Part shown: piece after piece, positions 9,365-17,100 of the stretch
Layout of the letters: each line of letters starts with the position of its first letter
Numbering within the stretch: the first letter of the stretch is position 1
Assembly (NCBI RefSeq): GCF_000485595.1
Contig: NW_014577866.1
Span: forward strand, 38,136 to 59,661
Reading direction: 5' to 3'
Length of the DNA: 21,526 nt
Origin: Priapulus caudatus
Lineage: Eukaryota; Priapulida; Priapulimorpha; Priapulimorphida; Priapulidae
Notes under the pieces: model-generated
Told to the model about the DNA's origin: nothing
Databases searched by the model: none
What the model saw: only the letters and a program-made list of their open reading frames with translations
Position numbers and translations under genes: made by a program

Positions 9365-9390
9365 GCTCTTGTGTCTTTCTCATCTCACAG

Positions 9391-9573
9391 TCAAGCATTG
9401 CACAATGCCGATATACATGAAGCACGCCGTAGCCGTGCCCGTAGACGAATACAACCAGCACACGTTCGTGCAGTGCTTCCCCAACTACGAGTATAAGGAC
9501 ACCCGGCAGCTCACACGGACGTCGATCTGCACGGCAACGAAGGAGTGGGACCCAGTCGAACTCGACTGTATCC
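9391..9573 (+). CDS. CCP (sushi) domain exon, intact
   Basis: The exon lies between a CTCATCTCACAG acceptor and a GTGAGT donor. It is 183 bases, phase 1 at both ends, and encodes one complete CCP domain. Counting from the first whole codon (Lys), Cys fall at 3, 28, 46 and 59, with the conserved Trp at 52 in EWDPVELDC. In the family these pair 1-3 and 2-4 in a small beta-sandwich of about 60 residues, usually extracellular. The YEY segment after the second Cys matches the usual aromatic position. Joined to the preceding and following exons it forms sense codons GTC and CTG. No sequon is present. The partner and precise role are not readable from one domain. Confidence 0.9.
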
Positions 9574-9619
9574 GTGAGTGATTGATCAATTCGCTGCCTC
9601 GCAGCCGATATGCGATACC

Positions 9620-9685
9620 TAGTATATCATAGATATAGATATAGATACAGCACATAGATAGATACATAGATAGATACCTAGTACA
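9620..9685. repeat. GATA simple repeat
   Basis: Interrupted ATAGAT/GATA units follow the exon donor by about 45 bases and grade into the 66-bp array. They explain the Tyr/Ile-rich reverse-strand frame here. Confidence 0.75.
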
Positions 9686-10420
9686 TAGATGTAGCCTGCA
9701 GCATGGCACACATCCTCCCTATATGGAGTGGGGGAAGATACCTAGCGTAGATCTAGCATGAAGCATGGTGCGAGCATGGTATGAATCCTTCATATGGATT
9801 GGGGGAAGATGCCTAGTGTAGATCTAGGCTGCAGCATCGTATGAATCCTTTCTATGCACTGGGGGAGAGGGATACCTAGCATAGATCTAGCATGTAACAT
9901 GGTATACACCCTCCCTGTTGATTGGGGGATAGAGATACCTTGCATAGATGTACATAATCCTCCTCCCTATGGATTGGGGGGAGGCATACCTAGCATCCTG
10001 TCTATGTATTGGGGGATACCTAGCATAGATGGAGCATGTAGCATGGTATGCATCCTCCCTATGGATTGAGGAGGGATACTGAGCTCAGGTGTAGCATTTA
10101 GCATGGTATAAATCTTGTTTATAGGTCGAAGAGAGGTTATACAGAGCAGAGATGTAGCATGTATCATGGTATACATCCTTCCTATAGATTGGAGGAGAGG
10201 GATATCTAGCATAGATGTAGCAAGTAGCATGTCATAGATCCTCTTTGTGGATTAAGTGGGGAAGATACCTAGCATAGATATCGCATATAGCTTGTCATAC
10301 ATCCTCCCCATAGATCGGGGCAGAATGATACAGAGCGCAGGTGTAGCATAGTATACCTTCTCCCTATAGATTGAGCATAGATGTAACATGTAGCATGGTA
10401 TACGCCCTATCTATGGCAAA
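9685..10420. repeat. Tandem array of about 66-bp units
   Basis: Eleven or so diverged units share the framework TAGATGTAGCATGTAGCATG then GTATACATCCTCCCTATGGA then TTGGGGGAGGGATACCTAGCA. Unit length varies from about 60 to 75 bases, and one unit near 9985-10020 is shortened. Differences are mainly substitutions, in contrast to the indel noise between copies A and B, so this array has genuinely diverged. Open frames of 70-87 residues in it are not consistent from unit to unit. It sits wholly within the intron between the exons at 9391 and 10609. Confidence 0.85.
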
Positions 10421-10608
10421 TGTACGTGCCCCCTCTACACTGCGCGTGAAGAAGAGCAAGAGGAAGCAAAAACGGGGAAGAAGAGGAAGAAGAAGTAGAA
10501 GAAGAATACTACGACAACGAATAAACAGTATAAAACGAGTAATTCGTATCAGCTTCCCGCATGCTCCATTAACACACACAGCCGTCTTATCTGCGCTTTT
10601 TGTTTCAG
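10421..10608. other. Intron end with purine-rich AAGAAG tract
   Basis: An AAG/AGA-rich stretch at about 10446-10506 gives Lys/Arg-rich frames. It precedes a polypyrimidine run, CTGCGCTTTTTGTTTCAG, which is the acceptor of the next CCP exon. The open frame that runs in from 10371 is read-through of intron and not coding. Confidence 0.7.
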
Positions 10609-10818
10609 TGCGTCGGTGTGACTTGATAGACGAGGACGTACATGCAACCTGGGACTACCCTTCGCTTAACCTCCCATCGGCCGGCGTAACTGTGGAGGTG
10701 CTATGCGACGAGGGATACAGGATACAGGACATGGGGAACACCGATAAGCTACAGAACAGCATCTGTATTGACACCGAAGTCACGTCGCTTTGGGATCCGC
10801 CCATCTTCAACTGCGAAT
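10609..10818 (+). CDS. CCP (sushi) domain exon, intact
   Basis: A strong acceptor (CTTTTTGTTTCAG) and a GTATGC donor bound 210 bases in phase 1-1. From the first whole codon the Cys are at 3, 32, 52 and 68, with Trp 61 in SLWDPPIFNC and Gly-Tyr just after the second Cys (CDEGY). This is a slightly long CCP domain; the extra length is in the loop between Cys 3 and Cys 4. The first segment is acidic (DLIDED). Junction codons with neighbours are CTG upstream and TAC downstream. The frame is clean, with no sign of the indel noise seen in the large repeats. Confidence 0.92.
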
Positions 10819-11168
10819 GTATGCGCCGTTACTCGATACTAACCCTAACTTTCTAGAAGGAAGTAATAATTGCTGTGGTGACACTTAAGGACTGTAAGAT
10901 CACGTTCGGAGAAATGTATCTAGATTGATTCCAAATATCGTTGAGGCCAAGCACGTAGGGCTTGATTTTGAGTGGCATGTGAAGTCAGACATCACGCACG
11001 CACGCACGCAAATCGTTGTTATATTATCGTGGTATATTAATTATCGTGGTAATATTCTGCATCTATTTTAAGAGAAATAATCATTTTAATCGTCTGAAAT
11101 ATCTAGATATCTTGGTAATCTATGGCTAGCTGCGACTGGAATTATTGTGTGTGATTCCAGGGTTCCAG
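10819..11168. other. Intron, no gene seen
   Basis: Ordinary AT-rich intron with an ACGC simple repeat near 10997-11008. It ends in tandem AG acceptors (GATTCCAG at 11160 and GTTCCAG at 11168) that introduce the half-CCP fragment. Confidence 0.6.
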
Positions 11169-11263
11169 TGTGTAACTACCCCTTGCGCCCAATTGCTAGC
11201 TACAGTGACAGTCTATCAATCGACTGCAAACCACAAGGTGGTGCAAGAACGTCCGTCCATTCA
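11169..11263 (+). pseudogene. Probable truncated CCP exon (first half only)
   Basis: After the AG at 11167-11168 a phase-1 frame reads Cys-Asn-Tyr-Pro-Leu-Arg-Pro, then SDSLSIDCKPQGG, which resembles the first and second Cys region of a CCP domain. The Cys1-Cys2 spacing is about 19 residues against 25-29 in the neighbours. The third Cys and the terminal Cys are missing; a lone Trp follows and the sequence then dissolves into CT-rich repeats with no donor. Using the acceptor eight bases earlier gives FQCVTTPCAQ instead, also Cys/Pro rich. I infer a decayed or partly deleted CCP exon, skipped in splicing. Confidence 0.35.
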
Positions 11264-11378
11264 TGGCTCGCGTTCTCTCTCGCTCTATCTGTCTCTCTCC
11301 TGCTCTTGCTTTCTTTTTCTCGCCCTCCTTCTCTCTACATATATCTCTCTCTATATATATGTATATATATCTAGCCTA
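11264..11378. repeat. CT-rich then TA-rich low-complexity tract
   Basis: CTCTCT-type sequence (from about 11271) passes into TATATA (about 11352-11370), and CTAGCCTATATATCTTGCAG completes the acceptor of the next exon. Leu/Ser-rich frames here are repeat artefacts. Confidence 0.8.
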
Positions 11379-11390
11379 TATATCTTGCAG

Positions 11391-11585
11391 ACGTCCACTG
11401 TGACCCCATCGATTTCACGCGGCTCAACCGCGTGCGTTTCCAAGCCGACCACGAGACGCAGTGGAGCACTGTGCTGCGGCTGGAATGCATCACCGGCTGG
11501 GAATTTTCCTTGGACGCGCCCGTGCTCTCGGTCACCTGCCGCGACCTGCCCGTTAGGTGGGACCCACTACCTGTGTCCTGCGACC
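11391..11585 (+). CDS. CCP (sushi) domain exon, intact
   Basis: The exon is 195 bases, phase 1-1, between a CTTGCAG acceptor and a GTAAGT donor. Cys fall at 3, 32, 49 and 63 from the first whole codon, and the signature Trp 56 lies in RWDPLPVSC. A Gly-Trp follows the second Cys (CITGW). The composition is clearly GC-rich compared with the surrounding intron, as expected of coding sequence here. It joins the previous intact exon (10609-10818) through TAC and the next (11986-12171) through CTG. No sequon is present. Confidence 0.92.
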
Positions 11586-11627
11586 GTAAGTGAACTGTCT
11601 GCGAGCTGTGAGCTAGGTTAGGAAAGT

Positions 11628-11798
11628 TAGAGAGTGGGAGATAAGAGAATGAGAGAGTGAGGGAGAGAGTAAGAGCGAGAGAAAGCGAGATGGGGGGGGG
11701 GAAGAGTGAATGAGATGGGGTGAGCAAGTGTGCGTGTGTGTGAGAGGAAAGAGTGAGAGGATAAAAGAGGGGAAACGCGACAAAGAAGGGGGAGGAGA

Positions 11799-11877
<79 letters not shown>

Positions 11878-11898
11878 GGGAGTGAGATAGGAAGAGTG

Positions 11899-11930
<32 letters not shown>

Positions 11931-11936
11931 CACGAA
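11628..11936. repeat. GA-rich microsatellite tract
   Basis: GAGA repeats dominate, nearly pure at about 11803-11873 and 11902-11930, with a GGGGGGG run near 11692. The reverse strand gives Ser/Leu-rich frames of up to 222 residues that are pure repeat artefacts. It fills most of the 400-base intron between two CCP exons. Confidence 0.95.
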
Positions 11937-11985
11937 GTCCAAAGCCAGCGTGAGTTTATAACCTTGCGGGCAACCTTCTCGGCAG

Positions 11986-12171
11986 TGATCATCCAGTGTC
12001 CGACGCTTGAGGATAGACCCGGCTCCACACTGAGCAGCACACTGACCGAATACCTCAGTGAGGTGACCATCACGTGTAAGCAGGGACTGGAGTTTCCCGG
12101 GGAGGTGCCTTCCTTCGTCGTCCTCTGCGAAGGTGACAAGTTGTGGACCCCGAATCCGCCGCCGTGCGAGC
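11986..12171 (+). CDS. CCP (sushi) domain exon, intact
   Basis: A CTTCTCGGCAG acceptor and a GTACGT donor bound 186 bases in phase 1-1. Cys lie at 4, 30, 47 and 60 from the first whole codon, with Trp 53 in KLWTPNPPPC and Gly after the second Cys (CKQGL). The segment between Cys 1 and Cys 2 is rich in Ser/Thr/Leu (STLSSTLTEY). It is followed after 89 intronic bases by the left edge of large repeat copy B, so it is the last exon of the unique block. Confidence 0.92.
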
Positions 12172-12271
12172 GTACGTTACCCCTACGGTTGTATTCTTGT
12201 TTTGTGTCTACGCTGTGCTGTTTTATTGTGTTGTATTGTTGTTGTCTTGAATTTTTGTCGCATTGTGTTAT

Positions 12272-12838
12272 TGTCTTGTAATCTTGTCTCATCATATTGT
12301 TGTCGTGTATTTTTGCAGTCCAGTATACTGTATTGTTTTTTTGTTTTGTATTCTTGTTGTATTGTTTAATTGTCGTTTATTCTTGTTTTCCTTTATTATT
12401 GCTTTAATTTGCCTCGCATTCTTGTCGTCTTCTATCCATATTGTATCGCTGTATTGTTTTATTGCCATGTATTCTTTTCTTGAATTATTGTTTTTTTTCT
12501 CGACTTCTTCTTCTATTATTGACTCGCATCTTTGCCGTCTGTTGTTGTTAAATTGACTACGTCACGAATTTTCTATGGTGTAAAATTATGTTTGTCAATT
12601 TTTTTGAAGTATTTATATTGAAAGTACTAAGACGCTAAATGTATCCTCAAATTCTCACCTGTTAAGATTGTTTCTTAACTAGTTAAAAAAAAAATCTGGG
12701 AAATTTGATATATTGATCATAACATTAAGTGTTCACTATGGAATTTTGATCCGCTAGGGGACGGCTCTGATTGGCTAATTTTGTCTCTTATTTATTTTAT
12801 TTTTGTATTATTTTTGGCTAATTTTGTTTTATTTTAGA
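12272..12838. other. Intronic T-rich sequence, no gene seen
   Basis: Counterpart of 1793-2379. It is TTGT- and CTTCT-rich with no splice-bounded coding frame. The open frames here change relative to copy A. Confidence 0.65.
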
Positions 12839-12895
12839 ATTAGGGATAGGGTTAGGGTTAGGATTAGGGTTAGGGTTAGGGTTAGGGTTATGGTT
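12839..12895. repeat. Interstitial TTAGGG repeat, copy B
   Basis: About nine TTAGGG units, more regular than in copy A, ending in TTATGGTTAAC in both copies. It lies about 340 bases upstream of the CCP exon in this intron. Confidence 0.88.
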
Positions 12896-13235
12896 AACTG
12901 ATTTCTATATCCACAACTTATTTCTATATATTCACTATCTCTCCCCTGAGACCTACTATATGCTATGGGCTATGTATGAGTCACGAGTGTTCATTCCCAT
13001 CGAACGGAGTAGCAAAATAGGAAGTATAATGCAGCAATTTAACCGAAAAAGTGAACAGAATCACTTACATTTTGAGAAAAAATGGACATAATTTGTTTAC
13101 TTTTTACTATTTACAGTGATCACTTTAACATGCTCTCCTTAAGCAGTCAGTTTGCAGAACATCGAATCGTAGTTGATAGGTGGCGCCAAACCCCAAATCG
13201 GCGACGTAGTGATTGTAGGTGTGTGGTTTTCATAG

Positions 13236-13406
13236 GCGTTCGGTGCCCGCCGCCACCCTATCCCAGAAATGGACTTCGACTCGGTGACTCCTTCCGATAC
13301 ACTGACAACGTAACATTCACCTGCAACAACGGCTGGTACCTTATCGGTAGTGAGGTCACCACGTGTAGCTACAACAAGAACTGGACAAACCCTTTTCCAT
13401 ACTGCG
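13236..13406 (+). CDS. CCP (sushi) domain exon, copy B, intact
   Basis: The acceptor is GGTTTTCATAG and the donor TGCG|GTACGC; the exon is 171 bases in phase 1-1. Cys are at 3, 29, 43 and 56 from the first whole codon, with Trp 49 in KNWTNPFPYC and Gly-Trp after the second Cys (CNNGW). The opening CPPPPYPRNG is a typical CCP start. Two N-glycosylation sequons are present, Asn24-Val-Thr and Asn48-Trp-Thr, consistent with an extracellular location; none of the four intact exons before it has one. It joins the exon at 11986 through a CGC codon. It is the clean version of the disrupted exon at 2780-2966. The next exon downstream is not visible in this window. Confidence 0.92.
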
Positions 13407-13509
13407 GTACGCACGCTGGCACGCGGAATTTTGTGGGATCGTGTGCTGTAGGTGGGGTGTAGTATTGATAATTATGTGAAAGCAGCAAAGCCTGGGAGCT
13501 AGGGGGCGG

Positions 13510-13615
13510 GTGTACTCACAGGGACCTGGGGCGAAAAAAAATGTGTTATATAAAAATAGATTAGCTTCTATTTTTATATGACACATTTTTTTGCCTCAGG
13601 TCCCTGTGGGTGTAC
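13510..13615. repeat. Long intronic hairpin (fold-back), copy B
   Basis: The left arm (13510-13560) and right arm (13567-13615) are inverted complements over about 50 bases, with a 6-base loop TTAGCT. The arm ends are GTGTACTCACAGGGACCT on the left and AGGTCCCTGTGGGTGTAC on the right. The inner arm is ATATAAAAATAGA and its complement. There are only a handful of mismatches. As RNA it would form a single stem of about 50 bp, longer than a usual animal miRNA precursor. It starts about 100 bases after the CCP exon donor. Confidence 0.85.
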
Positions 13616-14084
13616 TGTGGGGAACGGTCCAGTTTTGGTAAGTATAAAGAGAATAGATGGTGGGGTATGTGTGGGTGTGCTGTAGGGGAGTGTCCAGTCT
13701 TGATAAGTGGAAGGAGAAAAGATGGCCGAGTATATATGGGTGTAGGGTGAGAGTCCAAAGAGTGAGTCCAATGTGAGAGTTAAATGGTGACCAAGGTTAA
13801 CAACGGAAGCTGTGGAATAAGAATTAAAAAAGAACACACTACAAATCAAGTCAGAATTTAAGTCAACCCACCAAGTCAAAATAAATAGAGCATTAATGTA
13901 GGTTCTATGTCAAGTCAAGTAGAGACTTAAGGTAGGTTTTTGACGGTCTCGGTTACCCCGGCACCCTGTTTGAAGAATCGAAGGCAGGTCATAATTACCA
14001 AATATTTTTCTTTGCTTACCTTTGTTTACGTTTGTTTGTGCGATGTGTGTGAGTAGTGAGTCAGAAGATAGATAGCAGTTACAC
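13616..14084. other. Intronic sequence, no gene seen
   Basis: Counterpart of 3188-3674, with the same AAGTCAAG motifs. No splice-bounded frame or domain is seen on either strand. Confidence 0.6.
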
Positions 14085-14240
14085 CAGCACCGCAACAACA
14101 CTGCCAACAAAAATAAACAACAACGACAGACACGTACATCAACACTATTCCACCATCCCCACCACCATCGACAACAACAACAACAACATCAGTAGCAGCA
14201 GCAGCAACAACAGCAATGTCAATAACAACAACAGTAAATG
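14085..14240. repeat. CAA/CAG-rich low-complexity tract, copy B
   Basis: ACAACAACA runs with a short CAGCAGCAG stretch. Frames give Asn/Ser/Gln/Thr-rich strings on + and a Val-rich string on -, all due to the repeat. Confidence 0.8.
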
Positions 14241-14322
14241 TAATAAATATATGTAAAACATCGTAAATCGACAGCGGCGGAAGCAGCATACCATCCTTTA
14301 TTGAAACTTATATCAGCTGCTT

Positions 14323-14332
14323 ATATATATAT

Positions 14333-14364
<32 letters not shown>

Positions 14365-14395
14365 ATGTATATATTATATCTATATATATATATAC
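14323..14395. repeat. AT dinucleotide microsatellite, copy B
   Basis: TATATA repeats with an AATGTATATTATATC interruption. Copy C begins at the matching point of this tract, so it coincides with a duplication edge. Confidence 0.9.
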
Positions 14396-14978
14396 TGAAT
14401 TATTATCCAATTGAAGGTTCTTCAATTAGGCCTACTTGCTCATCAAAGTTCCTTGACGTAATTACTTATAGCATACGCATGGATAGCATTTATATTATAA
14501 CGACATAAAATGTATATTAGAAGGTCTTGCGATTTTCATATTACTCACAATGCAACGCCGCGGCCATGACGATTACAGAAACCAGCTCAGGCATGGTATA
14601 AGTACATTGAGCAACGCACTGTTCTTCTGCTCATTTTATTCGCCTATATTAAGCAAATCCATACAACGCCGCTCTCCTGCGGTGTTTTGTCAACTGCAGC
14701 ATTCGATATCAGGAGAGTGCCACACGGTTTTTTTATGCTGTAGCGCTGATCACATCACAAGGTAAAGTGACGAGAGACAAGGCGGACAGACGCTTGGAGC
14801 ATTTTCAATTAAAAAAAACAATGGTGAATAAACACGAAATGTATTTACTACCATTGTTTCTCTACTCTCTTTGCCTAGTAATTGCGCCGATAATTACTGT
14901 AAGCCGGTCAAATGCTCCTCTGCAACACACAGCCACAGGTACACCGCACGCACGGCGCACGCCGCTACACATCTTATA
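14396..14978. other. Intronic sequence shared by all three copies, no gene seen
   Basis: This block is present in copies A, B and C, and B and C agree closely. It holds a TATA-like motif (TGTATATTAGAAGG; in A and C read as TATATAAG or TATATAGAAGG) about 50 bases before CGCCGCGGCCATGAC, a GC-rich ATG context. The frame from that ATG (14567) stops after about 11 codons in the C version, so no protein is supported. Confidence 0.55.
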
Positions 14979-15375
14979 CTATTAAAGTAAGACATTTCCG
15001 CTAAAAACTCCGGAGGAGGTGAATGGCTGTCGTGCTGTGAAACGTACACCACGTATCGACAATGATTCCGTATCCTGCTCTCAACTTTGGAAGAAAATGT
15101 AACCCCCGAAAATGTAATTTTGCGAGGGAAACCTTGAAAATATGTACATAATCTATAAATAGAACGATGGAATATACACACAGCATCACGTGCGCCACAA
15201 GTGGTCTCATCGCTAGGACATTTGTCTGCTACACCGGGATTCCGGGTTCGAGTCCCAGCTGCAAAGCGTACAATTTATTTTTCCCTTTTTTTTCCTTTCT
15301 TTCTTTTACTTTCTCTTTAGTATTATTATTTTCCCCTCCGGAGTTTTCAGCCCGCAAATGTCTATACTTTAATAG
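14979..15375. mobile_element. Inverted-repeat (MITE-like) element, copy B
   Basis: The left arm (14979-15018) begins CTATTAAAGTAAGACATTT and carries CTAAAAACTCCGGAGGAGG. The right arm (15333-15375) ends AAATGTCTATACTTTAATAG and carries CCTCCGGAGTTTTCAG. Together they are about 40-bp terminal inverted repeats with a few mismatches. ATA flanks both ends (14976-14978, 15376-15378) and could be the target duplication, though copy A suggests TA or TATA, so the family is unclear. The interior (about 315 bases) has no transposase and includes a tRNA-like segment. It reads as a non-autonomous element. Confidence 0.65.
15194..15265 (+). tRNA. tRNA-like segment (tRNA-derived, probably not functional)
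   Basis: GTGGTCTCATCGCTAGGAC resembles the D-arm/A-box region of tRNA-Glu or tRNA-Asp. GGGTTCGAGTCCCAG at about 15243-15258 is a good B box and T-arm (loop TTCGAGT, stem with one C-A mismatch), at about the right distance. The acceptor stem does not pair (GCCACAA against CTGCAAA) and the anticodon stem is poor, so I do not call a working tRNA. It looks like a tRNA-derived pol III promoter, as in a SINE head. The copy A version at 4846-4921 has a broken B box. Confidence 0.45.
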
Positions 15376-15477
15376 ATAAATATATTTTTAATTTATTAAT
15401 TTTATTGATTTATTATTTTTTTAATTTTATTAATTTTTATCTTTAACATGTCTTTTCTTTTGATTCTCTTATCTCTA

Positions 15478-15685
15478 TTTGGGATTGGGATGGGATGGCA
15501 TGCGCACTGGGATGGCGGATGGCATGCGATGGCATGGCATGCGGATGCGATGAGATGGCATGATGCGATGATGCATGGGGATGCGATAAGATCGGGAAGG
15601 ATGGGGATGGATGGGATGTGATTATGGATGCGGGATGGCATTGGAATGGGTGTATGCATGGATTGCAATGGATAGATAAGCCAGT
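15478..15685. repeat. GGATGG/GGCATGCG minisatellite, copy B
   Basis: Short degenerate repeats of GGGATGG, GGCATGCG and GATGCGATG type, matching 5138-5325. The reverse-strand His/Ser/Pro-rich frame is an artefact. Confidence 0.8.
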
Positions 15686-16931
15686 TCCGAGTTTTTTGGC
15701 ATATTTTCCTTTACAACCATAAGCGTCAGCCAAACTGAGTAATGCCAGCTGATTTTCCCCGCAGGCCAACGCACGGTAATCCACTAGTTAGCATCTTTTA
15801 TTTTATGTAGTTATAAGACACTTATATTACCTCCCTGGCATCCATGCAGTTATGTGCAGCCTGTGTTGAGTCGGTGGGTGTGTCTGTATTTCTCTTGGCA
15901 CGTGACAGCATACTCTACATAAAATAGCACCGACGGCAACATTTGAACAGACAGTTCACAGCCCGCGCTTACAATTATAGTGCTGTGCTGACATGTATGC
16001 CTGTGCCATTTTTCTCATCGTGATCCCATTGTACCGGATAGAGAGATGGTATAATCAGGAGACTGGAGTGCATAACACGTGCTCGTGATAACATAGATGG
16101 GACTCTCACTGTTCACCGATATACTGACACTAAACCCAATCGCAGAACCAACAGGTCGAGTCGTTAGGCATCTAGCTTTTGACGATTCTGAAGCAGTCCT
16201 GGACTCGGCCTAGAATGTAAGGCTATTCAATTCACGAGATCCTAATAAGTTATCATCATCATCATACATTACGTAAATCATTAGCGTATCAGTAATCTGA
16301 TAAGTACGTCACGTGATAGGGCAAGCAAGTTGTTGGTCCTCGCTCCATTCTCGTACGGGTTGTCGATTCCCCAATGCAGCAATTTTTTCAGATAGCAGTG
16401 CTTTGGCTACTGGTGATCTAGTGAATCAAATGTCCTACTTGTCCATATCTACGTTTACACTACAGGACAGTCGAACAAACGTGCATACACTAGCTATTAT
16501 AAAAAGCTGCGTTGAATAGCTAGAGTAGAATGCAGTTAAAAATCGGTTGAAATTCTGAACTCTCACGATGTAAACAAACTCAAGTCTAGTGAACATCCAA
16601 TATGTGTTTCGTGCAATCTTTTCGATCTGCTCAATCTACGAAATCTGCCGACTGTGTGGCAGTCCTCATTGAACTGCTAACCCCTAAAATCCACCGCTGA
16701 TAAACCTGTTGGTAAATCGGGATCTTCCTTCGTTCTAATGCTATTACAATTAATAACTTATAGCAATGTAAAATCGGTTGATTTTTGCAGAGAGCGGCAC
16801 ATTACAGCGACAACTTGTTCGCTCTTTTTGTAACCGGTATGGCCGCGCACGGGTTGTAGGTTAATATTTGCTAATTTTAGACCAGAGTCGCGGGAACCCT
16901 CTATACTCATTACTACTACCTTACCGCTGAC
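15686..16931. other. Intronic sequence, no gene seen
   Basis: Counterpart of 5326-6488 with many one-base differences. The ATC run is shorter than in copy A. Nothing coding or RNA-like is supportable. Confidence 0.6.
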
Positions 16932-17100
16932 CTGAATATGCAGCTTCAGTTGCAGACAACTTAGCCGACCAGTCTAAACACATAATATTATATATATATA
17001 TATATATTATAGATATAATAAACGCTTGGAATTCGAATCTCTGATTTGTTGTAGACTGGTCGCGCTAAAGGTTGTCTCAACTGAAGCTGCCATTTTCAAG
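16932..17100. mobile_element. Fold-back element, copy B
   Basis: Same arms as 6489-6650. The left arm is about 16932-16976 and the right arm about 17051-17100, around an AT microsatellite and AATAAACGCTTGGAATTCG. The arms here carry more single-base differences than in copy A (for example extra bases in the right arm), which fits read error. Confidence 0.75.

Larger units (their letters stand above)
1782..9365. repeat. Large repeat, copy A (about 7.6 kb)
   Basis: The sequence from just after the gap to the CCTCTACC minisatellite aligns end to end with 12261-19970 in the same orientation, with the same order of internal landmarks: TTAGGG block, CCP exon, hairpin, CAA-rich tract, AT microsatellite, inverted-repeat element, second fold-back, TATA/intron/poly(A)-signal block, ATTTATATAGG repeats and minisatellite. 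The start-to-start distance is 10,479 bp. Most differences are one- or two-base indels. A real divergent block lies around 4075-4120. The repeat is mostly intronic sequence of the CCP gene. It may be a true tandem duplication, the second haplotype, or a gap-filling artefact. Confidence 0.9.

Noticed and set aside
11627-12295. 222-residue reverse-strand frame rich in Ser and Leu
   Set aside because: It is the complement of a GA microsatellite running into the reverse of a real CCP exon; low complexity with no coding signs.
15194-15265. A functional tRNA gene
   Set aside because: Acceptor and anticodon stems do not pair properly, and it sits inside an inverted-repeat element; listed only as tRNA-like.
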